Shown: positions 35,427-45,263, numbered from the stretch's first letter. The stretch is 45,388 nucleotides of DNA from Pseudoalteromonas sp. A601 (GCF_002165575.1 NZ_MXQF01000037.1:1-45388), one strand, 5' to 3'. Translations and numbers: made by a program. The notes: generated by a model not told the origin, from the sequence alone.

Positions 35427-38400
35427 ATGCGTTTGAGCACCATAAAATTAGCGGGCTTTAAATCCTTTGTAGAGCCCACTAAAATTCCGTTCCCTGATCA
35501 AATGACGTGTGTCGTTGGCCCTAACGGCTGTGGCAAATCAAATGTCATTGATGCGGTGCGTTGGGTATTAGGTGAAAGCTCGGCTAAAAATTTGCGTGGC
35601 GATGCCATGACTGATGTTATTTTTAATGGCTCAACTAATCGAAAACCTGTCTCCCAAGCTTCTGTCGAACTGATTTTTGATAATACTCAAGGCCAGCTTC
35701 CTAATACTTTTGCCGATCGTAACCAAGTTGCTATAAAGCGTTTAGTAACGCGTGATGGCCAATCATTGTATTTTTTAAATGGCAGTAAGTGTCGAAAACG
35801 TGATATTACCGACATATTTTTAGGCACTGGGCTTGGCCCACGTAGCTACGCAATTATTGAGCAGGGGATGATCTCACGCTTAATTGAGAGTAAACCTGCT
35901 GATTTACGAATATTTCTTGAAGAAGCCGCAGGTGTTTCAAAGTACAAAGAGCGTCGTCGAGAAACGCAAACTCGGATCAAGAGCACGCGAGAGAATTTAG
36001 AACGTTTACTTGATGTTCGCCAAGAGTTGCAAACACAAGTTGATAAATTGGCTGTGCAATCAATTAATGCGAAAAAGTATCGCGAGCTAAAGAGCCAAGA
36101 GCGTGCACTTAAGGGACAAATTGCGGTTTTAAAATGGCAAAAACTGCATCAGCAACAAGTTGATAAAAATCAACAGATCGCTAAATTAAATGAACAAATT
36201 GATTTTTTTAAGCAAGCGAACTCAGGCCATGATGATGTACTGGCGAGCTTAGAAGTTAAAGTAGAACAACAGCAGCAACATCTCAGTGATGCGCAACATG
36301 CACAACATAATACGCATACTCAGCTAACCCGAATTGAACAACAGCAAATTAGCTTAAAACAACAACATCAAACCCTGAGCCAAAATTTAATTAAACAACA
36401 AAGCCTGCAACTGCAAAACCAGGAACTGCAATTACAGCAGCAAGGGCATACCGATGAGCTCGCACAAGCACTACAGCATGCAATTGAACACACACTTATT
36501 TGTGATGAGCAAGTAGAGCAGATTGCACAGGAAGTTGAACAATCACAACAGCAAAAGCAACACGCTAATGAACAGTGGCAAGCACTGAAAGAACAGTGTC
36601 AAACGTTAGAAAATAACTATAATAAACAGTGCAATACACAAACACAGCAGCAGCAAAGTTTACAATACCTCGATACACAAATTGCTGATATTGAGCAACA
36701 GGGAAAAGATCTAGCAGACAACGCAATTGCCCAACAATTAGAGCAGCAGCAAGCGTTAATGCAGTCTCTAACCAAAGAGTTAGCGGCAAAGCAAAGTGCG
36801 TTAAACACCGTTAAGCAGGCGACACAAAGTGCGCATGAAAGATTAACAACAAGCCAAGCAGTACTGCAAAATGTGACACAAGAGGTTAATGAAAATAAAG
36901 CCCAAATTGCCGGTTTAACCAGTATGCTGGCAGATCAAACAAGTGAAAGTAACGCTAATTTATTAGCCCAACTTAGTGTGCAGTCTGGTTGTGAACAAAT
37001 TGTAGAGCAAGCGCTTTTAGGATTAACGCACTTAACTGTAAGCTCGGATAGGGCTAACAATAGTGTTTGGCCAAGTACGTATAAAGCCAAAACTGACTCT
37101 GTTGCCGCGCTAATCGAGCATGGCGTCTACCCTGATTTATTAGAGCGAATTGCTGTTCAAGATAATTTTGATCAGGCTTTATTCAGTGATGAGTTTTGGC
37201 TTGCGGCTATCGATAGGGATGGCACAATCTATGGACGTAATTGGCAGCTAAGCAATCAAGGCGATGAAGAAAGTTCATTATTACTCAAACATAAGCAGCT
37301 AAAAGATGCAAAAGAGTGGGCAACCTCATTGCAGGAGCAACGACAAGCAAAGCATGCTGACGTCACAGAGAATGAAGTTAAACACCGCGAGTTATTAACT
37401 CAAGGAGATAATTTAAAAGAAGCGGTGCATCAACTTGCACAAAAAATAGCGTCAGCGAGTACCCGGCGCGATATGCTTAAAGAGCAATTAACACAGTGGC
37501 GCACTCAACAACAAAAGCTAACTGAAAAACGCCAGCAACTAACTGCTGAACAACAATCCGTAACGCAAGCTATTGCGCATCAACAACAGCTTATTGATAG
37601 TTTAGCGCAGCAAAAGCAGCAGTTAGCAGCGCAACTTACACACGCACAACAACATCAGCAAGCATGCGATAACGAATACACCCAACACAATGCGGTATTT
37701 GAGCAGTATAAAACTCAAGCTCATCAAGCGCATCTTGCTGAACAAAAAGCTCGTAGTGAATCCCAATTAAGTGAAACTAAACTTCAGCATGCACTTACTG
37801 CGTATGACAGTGCCAGTGAAGCTGTATCAGAGCTCAGCTGCCAAATTGAAGAGTTAGTGATTCCGCTTGAACAAAGCGCGGAACAAATTTTATTATTGCT
37901 TGAACAGCACCAGCAAGGCGAAGAAGAATTAAGTAAACTCAATGAGCAGTTAGCAGATGCTAAAGCGGCACTATTAGATAAACAAACAGTACTGAAGTCG
38001 TCGCAAAGTGAATTAACAATGTTGCAGGAGACACTGCAAACGCTGGCACTCGAAGAGCAAAGTTTGCTTGTAAAGGCACAAGCCGCATTAGAGCCATTAA
38101 CTGAACTTGAGCAGAATTTAAAAACTGTATTAGAGCAATTACCTGAGTCAGCCAGCTTATCGGGGGTGCAAGCGCAACTAAACCGAGTTGTGCAGGAGGT
38201 AACGGGTTTAGGTGCGGTAAATTTAGCGGCAATCGATGAATATGAACAAGCTAAGCAGCGCAGCGAATATTTAGAACAACAATTAGATGATTTAACCAAT
38301 GCACTCTCAAGCCTTGAAGGGGCAATTCACAAAATTGATAGAGAAACAAAAACGCGCTTTAAAGCAACGTTTGATCAAGTCAATCAAGACTTCGGTGAGT

Positions 38401-38822
38401 TATTCCCTAAAGTATTTGGTGGCGGTAGCGCATACCTTGAATTAACCAGTGATGATTTACTCGAAAGTGGTGTTAGTATAATGGCAAGGCCTCCGGGCAA
38501 GAAAAATTCAACAATTCACCTTTTAAGTGGTGGAGAAAAAGCGCTGACCGCATTATCATTAGTGTTTTCAATATTCAGGCTCAATCCAGCTCCTTTCTGT
38601 ATGCTGGATGAAGTAGATGCACCACTTGATGATGCGAATGTTGGCAGGTTTTGCCGTTTAGTGGAAGAAATGTCACAATCGGTGCAATTTATCTACATTA
38701 GTCATAATAAAATTGCCATGGAAATGGCAGGGCGATTGACTGGTGTTACAATGGCTGAGCCAGGCGTATCACGCATGGTGGCAGTTGATATTGAACAAGC
38801 GGTGCAAATGGCACATGCATAA
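35427..38822 (+). CDS. smc: Chromosome segregation protein SMC
   Basis: A 1131-aa condensin ATPase. Walker A GPNGCGKS is at residues 31-38; long coiled coils flank a hinge of roughly 494-634; the signature LSGGEKALTALS is near 1033 and Walker B CMLDEVDAPL near 1058. The coiled coils are unusually rich in Gln and Ala, especially about 260-480 and 680-790. The presence of SMC indicates a lineage that lacks MukB. scpA and scpB are not in the window. It is followed closely by zipA and ligA. Confidence 0.97.
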   Translation: MRLSTIKLAGFKSFVEPTKIPFPDQMTCVVGPNGCGKSNVIDAVRWVLGESSAKNLRGDAMTDVIFNGSTNRKPVSQASVELIFDNTQGQLPNTFADRNQVAIKRLVTRDGQSLYFLNGSKCRKRDITDIFLGTGLGPRSYAIIEQGMISRLIESKPADLRIFLEEAAGVSKYKERRRETQTRIKSTRENLERLLDVRQELQTQVDKLAVQSINAKKYRELKSQERALKGQIAVLKWQKLHQQQVDKNQQIAKLNEQIDFFKQANSGHDDVLASLEVKVEQQQQHLSDAQHAQHNTHTQLTRIEQQQISLKQQHQTLSQNLIKQQSLQLQNQELQLQQQGHTDELAQALQHAIEHTLICDEQVEQIAQEVEQSQQQKQHANEQWQALKEQCQTLENNYNKQCNTQTQQQQSLQYLDTQIADIEQQGKDLADNAIAQQLEQQQALMQSLTKELAAKQSALNTVKQATQSAHERLTTSQAVLQNVTQEVNENKAQIAGLTSMLADQTSESNANLLAQLSVQSGCEQIVEQALLGLTHLTVSSDRANNSVWPSTYKAKTDSVAALIEHGVYPDLLERIAVQDNFDQALFSDEFWLAAIDRDGTIYGRNWQLSNQGDEESSLLLKHKQLKDAKEWATSLQEQRQAKHADVTENEVKHRELLTQGDNLKEAVHQLAQKIASASTRRDMLKEQLTQWRTQQQKLTEKRQQLTAEQQSVTQAIAHQQQLIDSLAQQKQQLAAQLTHAQQHQQACDNEYTQHNAVFEQYKTQAHQAHLAEQKARSESQLSETKLQHALTAYDSASEAVSELSCQIEELVIPLEQSAEQILLLLEQHQQGEEELSKLNEQLADAKAALLDKQTVLKSSQSELTMLQETLQTLALEEQSLLVKAQAALEPLTELEQNLKTVLEQLPESASLSGVQAQLNRVVQEVTGLGAVNLAAIDEYEQAKQRSEYLEQQLDDLTNALSSLEGAIHKIDRETKTRFKATFDQVNQDFGELFPKVFGGGSAYLELTSDDLLESGVSIMARPPGKKNSTIHLLSGGEKALTALSLVFSIFRLNPAPFCMLDEVDAPLDDANVGRFCRLVEEMSQSVQFIYISHNKIAMEMAGRLTGVTMAEPGVSRMVAVDIEQAVQMAHA

Positions 38823-38860
38823 TACAATTTTTGGCAAATCAAATAATAAAAGGTGAGGGG

Positions 38861-39592
38861 ATGGCCGAGCAATTAAGATGGGTTTTAATCATTATCAGTG
38901 TAATTGTCATTGGTGGATTATTAATACATGGCCTATGGTCAGTTCGTAAAAAAGATGAGCCTGCGACAACCGCTGATGAGCGAGTTGAACCTACTGAACA
39001 AGCCCCTGTACAACAAACAGCGGCAGAGCCGATTCAAGAGCGTTCAGCTGAACGTGATGAGCCCCAGTTTGGTGATCTTAGTTTCTCTGCAGCAGATGAA
39101 CAGCATGAGCCACAGCAGAGCGTTGAGCAAACGCCAGAAGAGCTTGAAGAGCCCAAAGCAGAAAGTGAATCTGCGGCTCCCGCAGCTGACTTTATTATTG
39201 TGCACATTCAAATGCCTGAAGGCATGGTGATGGAAGGCAGTAAATTATTACCAGCGGTTAATACGCTTGGTTTTAAATATTCAGAGGAAGGTTTCTTTAA
39301 TCGTCATTTAGACCCAGCAGGTCTTGGCCCTGTACTATTTCGCTTAGTTAATATGTACAACCCAGGTACGTTTGATATTGATAATATGGAACAGTTTAGT
39401 ACTGCAGGGATCAGCCTATTTATGACCTTACCATGTGATGGTGATGGTCTAGCTGCATTTAATATGCTTCATAGTGCTGCGAAAAAGCTTGCAGATGAGT
39501 TTGGTGCTACCATTTTAGACTCACAACGTGAAGAAATGACCGTTGATAGTGTACGTGAGTATGTAGAAAAAGTGAGAAGCTTCTGCGCGTGA
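38861..39592 (+). CDS. zipA: Cell division protein ZipA
   Basis: Anchors FtsZ to the inner membrane. It is 243 aa: an N-terminal membrane segment (about 5-27, WVLIIISVIVIGGLLIHGLW), a basic patch, a Pro/Glu/Gln-rich linker (about 33-110) and a C-terminal FtsZ-binding domain (about 113-243). ATG 38861 follows AGGTGAGGGG; a TTG at 38831 is in frame but puts extra residues before the anchor. It lies 38 nt after smc. Confidence 0.94.
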   Translation: MAEQLRWVLIIISVIVIGGLLIHGLWSVRKKDEPATTADERVEPTEQAPVQQTAAEPIQERSAERDEPQFGDLSFSAADEQHEPQQSVEQTPEELEEPKAESESAAPAADFIIVHIQMPEGMVMEGSKLLPAVNTLGFKYSEEGFFNRHLDPAGLGPVLFRLVNMYNPGTFDIDNMEQFSTAGISLFMTLPCDGDGLAAFNMLHSAAKKLADEFGATILDSQREEMTVDSVREYVEKVRSFCA

Positions 39593-39630
39593 GCAGTAAC
39601 CAAACAAAGTTAATTAATTAAGAATTTTTT

Positions 39631-39667
39631 AAGCCACTAGGCGATAACTCGTTTAAGTGGCTTTTTT
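39631..39667 (+). terminator. zipA terminator
   Basis: AAGCCACT (39631-39638) and AGTGGCTT (39656-39663) form a perfect 8-bp stem with a 17-nt loop, followed by TTTT. It lies just before ligA, so some read-through or a separate ligA promoter is expected. Confidence 0.75.
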
Positions 39668-39684
39668 ATGTTTTAGAGGCCTGT

Positions 39685-41706
39685 ATGTCTACTCCAGTTT
39701 TAACGCAAATTAGCGCGCTTCGTCAGCAATTAGAAGATCATAATTACGATTATTATGTGCTCGATAACCCATCTATTCCAGATGCTGAATACGATCGCCT
39801 ATTACGTGAATTAAGTGCGTTAGAAACGGCTAACCCAGAATATTTAACTGCCGACTCTCCAACGCAGAAAGTCGGTGGGGCTGCGCTTGCTAAATTTGAG
39901 CAAGTCGCCCATCAGGTGCCTATGCTATCGCTTGATAATGCCTTTAGCGAAGCTGAGTTTGCCGCGTTTAACCGCCGTGTAAAAGAGCGCTTAATGGATA
40001 AAAGTGAGCTTACTTTTTGTTGTGAGCCAAAGCTTGATGGCTTGGCGGTTTCTATTTTATACCGTGATGGTGTGCTCGTGCAGGCAGCAACCCGAGGAGA
40101 TGGGCAAACGGGAGAAAACATCACCCAAAATGTGAAAACAATTCGTAACGTCCCGCTGAAATTACGAGGTGATGATTACCCGCGAGAAATCGAGATCCGT
40201 GGTGAAGTATTTATGGATAGCGCAGGTTTTGACAAACTTAATGCAGAGGCTGAAAAAAGGGGCGAAAAAGTATTTGTTAATCCCCGTAATGCCGCCGCAG
40301 GTAGTCTACGCCAACTCGATTCAAAAATAACGGCAAAGCGACCACTGATGTTTTATGCCTACAGTATTGGCGTTGTGACTGAAGGTGAGTTACCGAGCGA
40401 CCATTATCAACAACTGGCTAAGCTGACTGATTGGGGGCTACCCTTATGTCCTGAGACCAAGCTGGTGGAAGGTGAAAAAGCTGCTCTGGATTATTATCAA
40501 GATATCTTAGAGCGTAGAAGCAGCTTAAAATATGAAATTGATGGCGTAGTTATTAAACTCAACAACAAAGCCATGCAAGAGCGTTTAGGCTTTGTTGCAC
40601 GTGCACCACGCTGGGCGATCGCCTACAAGTTCCCTGCTCAAGAAGAGATCACCCAGTTACTCGATGTTGAATTTCAGGTTGGGCGCACAGGGGCTATTAC
40701 GCCAGTTGCTAGATTAGAGCCTGTTTTTGTTGGTGGCGTAACTGTCTCAAACGCGACATTGCATAATGGAGATGAAATTGCCCGATTAGGCGTAAAAGTG
40801 GGTGATACAGTTATTATCCGTCGTGCTGGTGACGTGATCCCACAAATTACTCAAGTTGTGCTTGAACGTCGCCCTGATGATGCGAAAGACATCGTGTTTC
40901 CAATAACCTGTCCAATATGTGACTCTCACGTTGAAAAAATTGAAGGTGAAGCCGTTGCTCGTTGTACTGGTGGCTTGGTCTGTCAAGCGCAACGTAAACA
41001 AGCAATAAAGCACTTTGCCTCGCGTAAAGCCCTTGATGTTGATGGACTTGGCGATAAGATTGTTGACCAGCTGGTGGACCGAGAGCTTGTTAAAACACCT
41101 GCAGATTTATTTATTTTGAAACAAGGGCACTTTGAGTCACTTGAGCGAATGGGACCCAAATCAGCCAAAAACTTAGTGAATGCACTGTTAGATGCAAAGC
41201 AAACTACATTAGCTAAGTTTTTATATTCATTAGGTATTCGTGAAGTAGGTGAAGCCACTGCGCAAAATTTAGCAACGCATTTCTTAACTCTCGAGAAAGT
41301 AACTCAAGCAAGCATCGAAGCTTTGGTGGAAGTAAATGATGTAGGCGAAATAGTGGCAAAACACGTGAATAACTTTTTTGCTGAGCCACACAATACAGAT
41401 GTGGTTAATGCGCTTATAGAGCAAGGTGTGCATTGGCCTGAGTTAACCCCCCCAAGTGAAGCTTCTCAGCCACTAGTAGGGCTAACTTATGTGTTGACTG
41501 GTACTCTTAATGAGCTTAACCGCAACGATGCTAAAGCACGACTACAAGCATTAGGTGCTAAAGTATCTGGGAGTGTCTCTGCAAAAACCGATGCACTTAT
41601 TGCTGGTGAAAAGGCAGGCTCAAAACTGACTAAAGCACAAGATTTAGGCATAGATATTCTTACCGAGGATGATTTAATTGCACTGTTGGTAAAGCATAAT
41701 GGATAG
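39685..41706 (+). CDS. ligA: NAD-dependent DNA ligase LigA
   Basis: A 673-aa ligase (E. coli 671) for Okazaki fragment joining. Adenylation motif CEPKLDGLAVS has the active Lys (K-x-D-G). The OB domain is followed by a four-Cys zinc finger (CPICDSHVEK...ARCTGGLVC pattern), helix-hairpin-helix repeats and a C-terminal BRCT domain (LVGLTYVLTGTL). The start follows GAGGCCTGT. It overlaps the next gene by 8 nt. Confidence 0.97.
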   Translation: MSTPVLTQISALRQQLEDHNYDYYVLDNPSIPDAEYDRLLRELSALETANPEYLTADSPTQKVGGAALAKFEQVAHQVPMLSLDNAFSEAEFAAFNRRVKERLMDKSELTFCCEPKLDGLAVSILYRDGVLVQAATRGDGQTGENITQNVKTIRNVPLKLRGDDYPREIEIRGEVFMDSAGFDKLNAEAEKRGEKVFVNPRNAAAGSLRQLDSKITAKRPLMFYAYSIGVVTEGELPSDHYQQLAKLTDWGLPLCPETKLVEGEKAALDYYQDILERRSSLKYEIDGVVIKLNNKAMQERLGFVARAPRWAIAYKFPAQEEITQLLDVEFQVGRTGAITPVARLEPVFVGGVTVSNATLHNGDEIARLGVKVGDTVIIRRAGDVIPQITQVVLERRPDDAKDIVFPITCPICDSHVEKIEGEAVARCTGGLVCQAQRKQAIKHFASRKALDVDGLGDKIVDQLVDRELVKTPADLFILKQGHFESLERMGPKSAKNLVNALLDAKQTTLAKFLYSLGIREVGEATAQNLATHFLTLEKVTQASIEALVEVNDVGEIVAKHVNNFFAEPHNTDVVNALIEQGVHWPELTPPSEASQPLVGLTYVLTGTLNELNRNDAKARLQALGAKVSGSVSAKTDALIAGEKAGSKLTKAQDLGIDILTEDDLIALLVKHNG

Positions 41707-42043
41707 TGTTTTAGTTATGCTCTCAAGCCTTGCCATGAGCTTTGGTCAGTGGCTAAGGCCTCACTTGTATAATATAGCCTTGCTCTTAGTGGTGTGCCTT
41801 GTATCTTTGTATGCAAATGACATTATCAAAGTCACTAAACGTTTTGTTGCTCGTCGTCACTTTTTCATAAGGGTTGCTGTATTTGTGTTGGTGACTGGCT
41901 TTGGTTTTGGTCTACTAGTGGTTTTTGTCACTCCTTTGCTGAGTCAATTACTCATGCTGTTTGGTAGCCAGTGGTTAGGTATTATGGTGATATGTGCTTT
42001 TGCCATATTAGGTGTGATTGCAGATAAGAAGAACCAATTATAA
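41699..42043 (+). CDS. DUF3392-like inner membrane protein
   Basis: A 114-aa protein with three or four hydrophobic segments (about 21-42, 55-80 and 85-107). I believe it is the DUF3392 family, found with ligA in related genera; function is unknown. Its ATG overlaps the ligA stop by 8 nt, which suggests coupled translation. Confidence 0.75.
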   Translation: MDSVLVMLSSLAMSFGQWLRPHLYNIALLLVVCLVSLYANDIIKVTKRFVARRHFFIRVAVFVLVTGFGFGLLVVFVTPLLSQLLMLFGSQWLGIMVICAFAILGVIADKKNQL

Positions 42044-42540
42044 TGCGCTATTATGGTCCAGAGTACTGGGATAAATATGGTACATACCGTACGCCGATTG
42101 CATTTCACTTAAGCTTGCTTGTGCTTCTGCGTGCTTATTTTATTTGGGTAATCGCCGCGCTAAGTCGCCGTCCTGAATTAGATATTATGTCTTTAGTTTT
42201 TCGCTCAAAGCATGATTTTTTTAGTGCACTGGCAATCGGTGCCGTTGCCATTATCCCTGCGGTGGTGTTTTGTTTACGCAGGCCGCAAAAAAACGCTCAG
42301 AGTGCAGTACGGCTAGCCAAACTGTGGCGTTTTATGCGCTGGCCTTTACTTGGATGTGCGGTGCTTGATTTAACTTGGTTGATTATCCAAGCTGCGCATA
42401 GTTATTATCAATTTTCGATGTATTTAGCATTGCAAATGGTGGTGGTGTTATGGGTGCTATTATACTTAGCTAAAAGCCGATATTTAACTGTATTTTTTAA
42501 TGATTGGCCTGAGCCTGAAAATAAAGCTCAATCAAAGTAA
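42043..42540 (+). CDS. DUF2919-like inner membrane protein
   Basis: A 165-aa protein with about four hydrophobic segments. The N-terminus YWDKYGTYRTPIAFHLSLLVLLRAY and the short C-terminal FFNDWP are typical of DUF2919 (E. coli YfeZ-like). Function is unknown. The start overlaps the previous stop as TAATG. Confidence 0.8.
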   Translation: MRYYGPEYWDKYGTYRTPIAFHLSLLVLLRAYFIWVIAALSRRPELDIMSLVFRSKHDFFSALAIGAVAIIPAVVFCLRRPQKNAQSAVRLAKLWRFMRWPLLGCAVLDLTWLIIQAAHSYYQFSMYLALQMVVVLWVLLYLAKSRYLTVFFNDWPEPENKAQSK

Positions 42541-42556
42541 ATATTAGGAGCTGTGC

Positions 42557-42997
42557 ATGTACAAAATTAATAGACAACTTGCCTTGATAGTTGCTGTTAT
42601 TGGTTGTGTATTATTTTTGCTTTGCATTTTCACTCCACTATTGGCGCAGCCATGGTTTGTGTTACTGCTTGCGCTTTGGGTCTTTGTATTTAGTTCATGT
42701 TGTTATCGTCTTACCTCCTTGTTTAGAGAACGTAATGGCTTAGATAAACTGATACAGAGGAATCAACATCAGTTAATACTTTTTACGCTTACCGGTTTTT
42801 TTGACCGTACTGCTGGCCCACATTGGCTTGCAATTGATAGCATCGACCATATTAAGTGTTATGAAGACTCTGTGTCTATTTTTGCTAATCGGGAGTGTGT
42901 ATTCTCAACAAGCCTGCCAAGTAGCAAAGCGGACTTAGTTACTTATTTTAATTCTTTACTAACTGATCGAGAAAAACAATCAATGATAATTGACTAA
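42557..42997 (+). CDS. Hypothetical membrane protein, two N-terminal TM segments
   Basis: A 146-aa protein not recognised. Two hydrophobic segments (about 8-28 and 31-50) are followed by a soluble C-terminal part of about 90 residues that reads like a small beta domain (HWLAIDSIDHIKCYEDSVSI). AGGAG lies 7 nt before the ATG. It is 16 nt after the DUF2919 gene and 25 nt before msrB, so one transcript from ligA to msrB is possible. Confidence 0.7.
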   Translation: MYKINRQLALIVAVIGCVLFLLCIFTPLLAQPWFVLLLALWVFVFSSCCYRLTSLFRERNGLDKLIQRNQHQLILFTLTGFFDRTAGPHWLAIDSIDHIKCYEDSVSIFANRECVFSTSLPSSKADLVTYFNSLLTDREKQSMIID

Positions 42998-43022
42998 CAG
43001 TTCATTTTCTTAAGAGGTAGTT

Positions 43023-43463
43023 ATGTTGACGTGGAATGATATTTTAGGCTTTGCAAGCAATGGTAATCCTGAGCCAAGTAGCAGGGTAATAAAAAACGAT
43101 GAGCAGTGGCGCGCGCAATTAACAGATGAAGCTTATTATGTAACTCGTAATAAGGGCACTGAGCGGCCACACAGTTCAAATAGCTGCACCTTGTTCGAAC
43201 CGGGTGAATATGCCTGTGTGTGTTGTGATAATGTGTTATTTGAAGGCGGAGAAAAGTTTGATAGTGGCACAGGTTGGCCATCATTTACTCAGCCCGCGCA
43301 AATAAATGCAATTGCCTACAACAGTGATATCAGTCATGGAATGCAACGCATAGAAGCTGTTTGTAACGTCTGCGATGCTCACTTAGGTCATGTTTTTCCT
43401 GATGGCCCAATGCCCAGCGGTTTGCGCTATTGCGTAAACGCGTTAGCACTAAAAAAATTATAA
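43023..43463 (+). CDS. msrB: Peptide-methionine (R)-S-oxide reductase
   Basis: Repairs methionine-R-sulfoxide in proteins. It is 146 aa (E. coli 137). Zinc-binding cysteines are in ACVCCD and CNVCDAHLGHVF, the substrate region is FDSGTGWPSFTQP, and the catalytic Cys is in RYCVNALAL. The ATG follows GAGGTAGTT. Confidence 0.96.
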   Translation: MLTWNDILGFASNGNPEPSSRVIKNDEQWRAQLTDEAYYVTRNKGTERPHSSNSCTLFEPGEYACVCCDNVLFEGGEKFDSGTGWPSFTQPAQINAIAYNSDISHGMQRIEAVCNVCDAHLGHVFPDGPMPSGLRYCVNALALKKL

Positions 43464-43470
43464 CAAACCG

Positions 43471-43554
43471 TTACTGTTTAGTTACTTCTAAGCCAGCCAT
43501 AACCGGAATTTTCATATCCATAATAATTAGATCCGGCTGACATTTTGCATGTGA
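43471..43554 (-). pseudogene. Receiver-domain remnant
   Basis: On the minus strand, between two stops, a 27-codon frame encodes PDLIIMDMKIPVMAGLEV and a few flanking residues, ending VTKQ-stop. This is the core of a response-regulator receiver: phospho-acceptor Asp in LIIMD, the MxxP and the G-L pair. Nothing upstream in that frame continues the domain (TAA at 43555-43557), so it is a fragment of a deleted response regulator or hybrid kinase. It lies 71 nt after the intact REC-TPR gene. Confidence 0.75.
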
Positions 43555-43625
43555 TTAGTGTTACTTTGAGACTTGGTATAGGTGATATCAGGGATTTCAA
43601 TAGATTTCCCTGTATTGAGTAGTAA

Positions 43626-45263
43626 CTAATTATTCGTTAATACTAAGCCCATAGTATTGGCTTGCTGTGTGATTTTATCAAATCTTTGTTGTTGCTCAGA
43701 GTCTAGATTTGTTTTTACAAGTAAAGCATAGCACTTTTTAGCCATTATCAAATTAAGACTTTGGCTATTGTTCTTTGTGCTATCGAATAAACATTGTAAT
43801 AAGTTTAGTGCAATGCTTGCGTTGCGAGGCATTATTCTAAAGGCTTGGCTGAATGCCTCTAGAGCAGTATTTAGGTGGCCTCGGTTAAACTGAGTAACAG
43901 CATGATTATTGAGTTCTTTAGGGCCCATTATTATATCTCGGCGTTCACTTTGTTGCTGTTGAATATAACGAAGATAGACTGGATCACTCACATTCGGGTG
44001 GGTTTCACAATGACTGATTATTTTATTAAACAGTGTTTGTGCTTTATTTTGAAAGCCTAATTCGTGAAAGGCCTTTGCTTTATCAAGTGCGCCATCTATT
44101 GATCGTATATGAGTATCGTCATCAAGTTGCTCAATAAGCATTTTTGCTTTTTTATGCTCATCCTTTAGGTAGTGTAAGCGTGCATTAAGCACATCGATTT
44201 GAGCTTGGTTCTGGCTATTGGGAAACTGCCCTTTCAGATCATTTAAATATTTATTAGTTTGGCGTGTAATGCGTTGTATTTGATCACTTTGATCTGTCGT
44301 TAGGGCAAAGTCGATACCAGCGCGGGCCGCATTCAAGTAAACATCAGGGTGATCATGAATTGAATGTTTGGCAAATTGAGCGATATCTTTTTGGGTTGCA
44401 TAATTTTTTTCGTAATCATGATTGAGCTGTGCAACATGGCCTAAGGCTTTCTGACGATTAAGGTTTCTTGGCGCTATTTCGGCCGCTTCGCTGAGGAACT
44501 CTTGAGCGATTTCAAACTGGTTTAGTTTTATTTCCAAAGAGCCAAGTAAATCAAGTGCAACTAGTCGAGTCTCTTGACGAATAAGCATTGCTTTTAGCAT
44601 ACGTTGCGCTAATATATGCTCATTATTCGCGATAAGCGCTTCGACTAAACCAACTTTTGCCCATGCAAATTTTTGTATATCAAGAACTGACTTAAAAAAG
44701 TTCTTAGCCTCTTCACTGCGTTTTAACCGCAGTAATACATCACCTTTTAAACGTAATAAAATAGCGCTATAAGCACTGGTCTTATGTTCAAGCGCGGTAT
44801 TTATAAACTTGAGTGCTTTTGAATCATTCCCATCATCAATTAAATCATAAACCTTTTGCAAGTTAGTTTTACGTAATAAGATTTTTTCAATTCGTATTTT
44901 AAGTTCGTAAATAGTGAATGGTTTTACAAGGAAGTCATCAGGCTGCAGCTCAAGGACGCTATGTACTAAAGAGCCTGTGGTTTCTGCAGAGATAAAAATA
45001 AAGCCAGTGGAGTTTTTAATTAACTTTTTAACTCTTAGCTCTTCGTATAATTGGTAGCCATCCTGATGTTTACTCAAATTAAATGAACAAACGATCAAAT
45101 CAAATTGCTCGGTTAAACATTGCTCTTTTGCTGAATTCGCATGATCAGCAAAGCGTAATTGCCGAAAGCCAAGCTTTTCGAGCGATTGCTTCATATAGCT
45201 TTGAGCAAGAGGTTGCTCTTCAACTATGAGTATTTTTGCGTTAGAAAAAATCTTTGCTGGCAT
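43626..45263 (-). CDS. REC-TPR protein with a degenerate receiver
   Basis: A 545-aa cytoplasmic protein: an N-terminal receiver (about 8-130) and TPR-like helical repeats from about 135 to the end (for example ALEAFSQAFRIMPRNASIALNLL). The acidic pair is E15-E16 instead of D-D. The phospho-acceptor position is Ser60 (LIVCSFNL; normally LIVCDxxL), while Ser92 and Lys114 (VKPF) are kept. The architecture resembles the VieB-like family of Vibrio, but phosphorylation on Asp is not possible here. ATG 45263 is the chosen start; GTG 45278 is in frame upstream. It is a single gene on the minus strand. Confidence 0.88.
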   Translation of the reverse strand: MPAKIFSNAKILIVEEQPLAQSYMKQSLEKLGFRQLRFADHANSAKEQCLTEQFDLIVCSFNLSKHQDGYQLYEELRVKKLIKNSTGFIFISAETTGSLVHSVLELQPDDFLVKPFTIYELKIRIEKILLRKTNLQKVYDLIDDGNDSKALKFINTALEHKTSAYSAILLRLKGDVLLRLKRSEEAKNFFKSVLDIQKFAWAKVGLVEALIANNEHILAQRMLKAMLIRQETRLVALDLLGSLEIKLNQFEIAQEFLSEAAEIAPRNLNRQKALGHVAQLNHDYEKNYATQKDIAQFAKHSIHDHPDVYLNAARAGIDFALTTDQSDQIQRITRQTNKYLNDLKGQFPNSQNQAQIDVLNARLHYLKDEHKKAKMLIEQLDDDTHIRSIDGALDKAKAFHELGFQNKAQTLFNKIISHCETHPNVSDPVYLRYIQQQQSERRDIIMGPKELNNHAVTQFNRGHLNTALEAFSQAFRIMPRNASIALNLLQCLFDSTKNNSQSLNLIMAKKCYALLVKTNLDSEQQQRFDKITQQANTMGLVLTNN

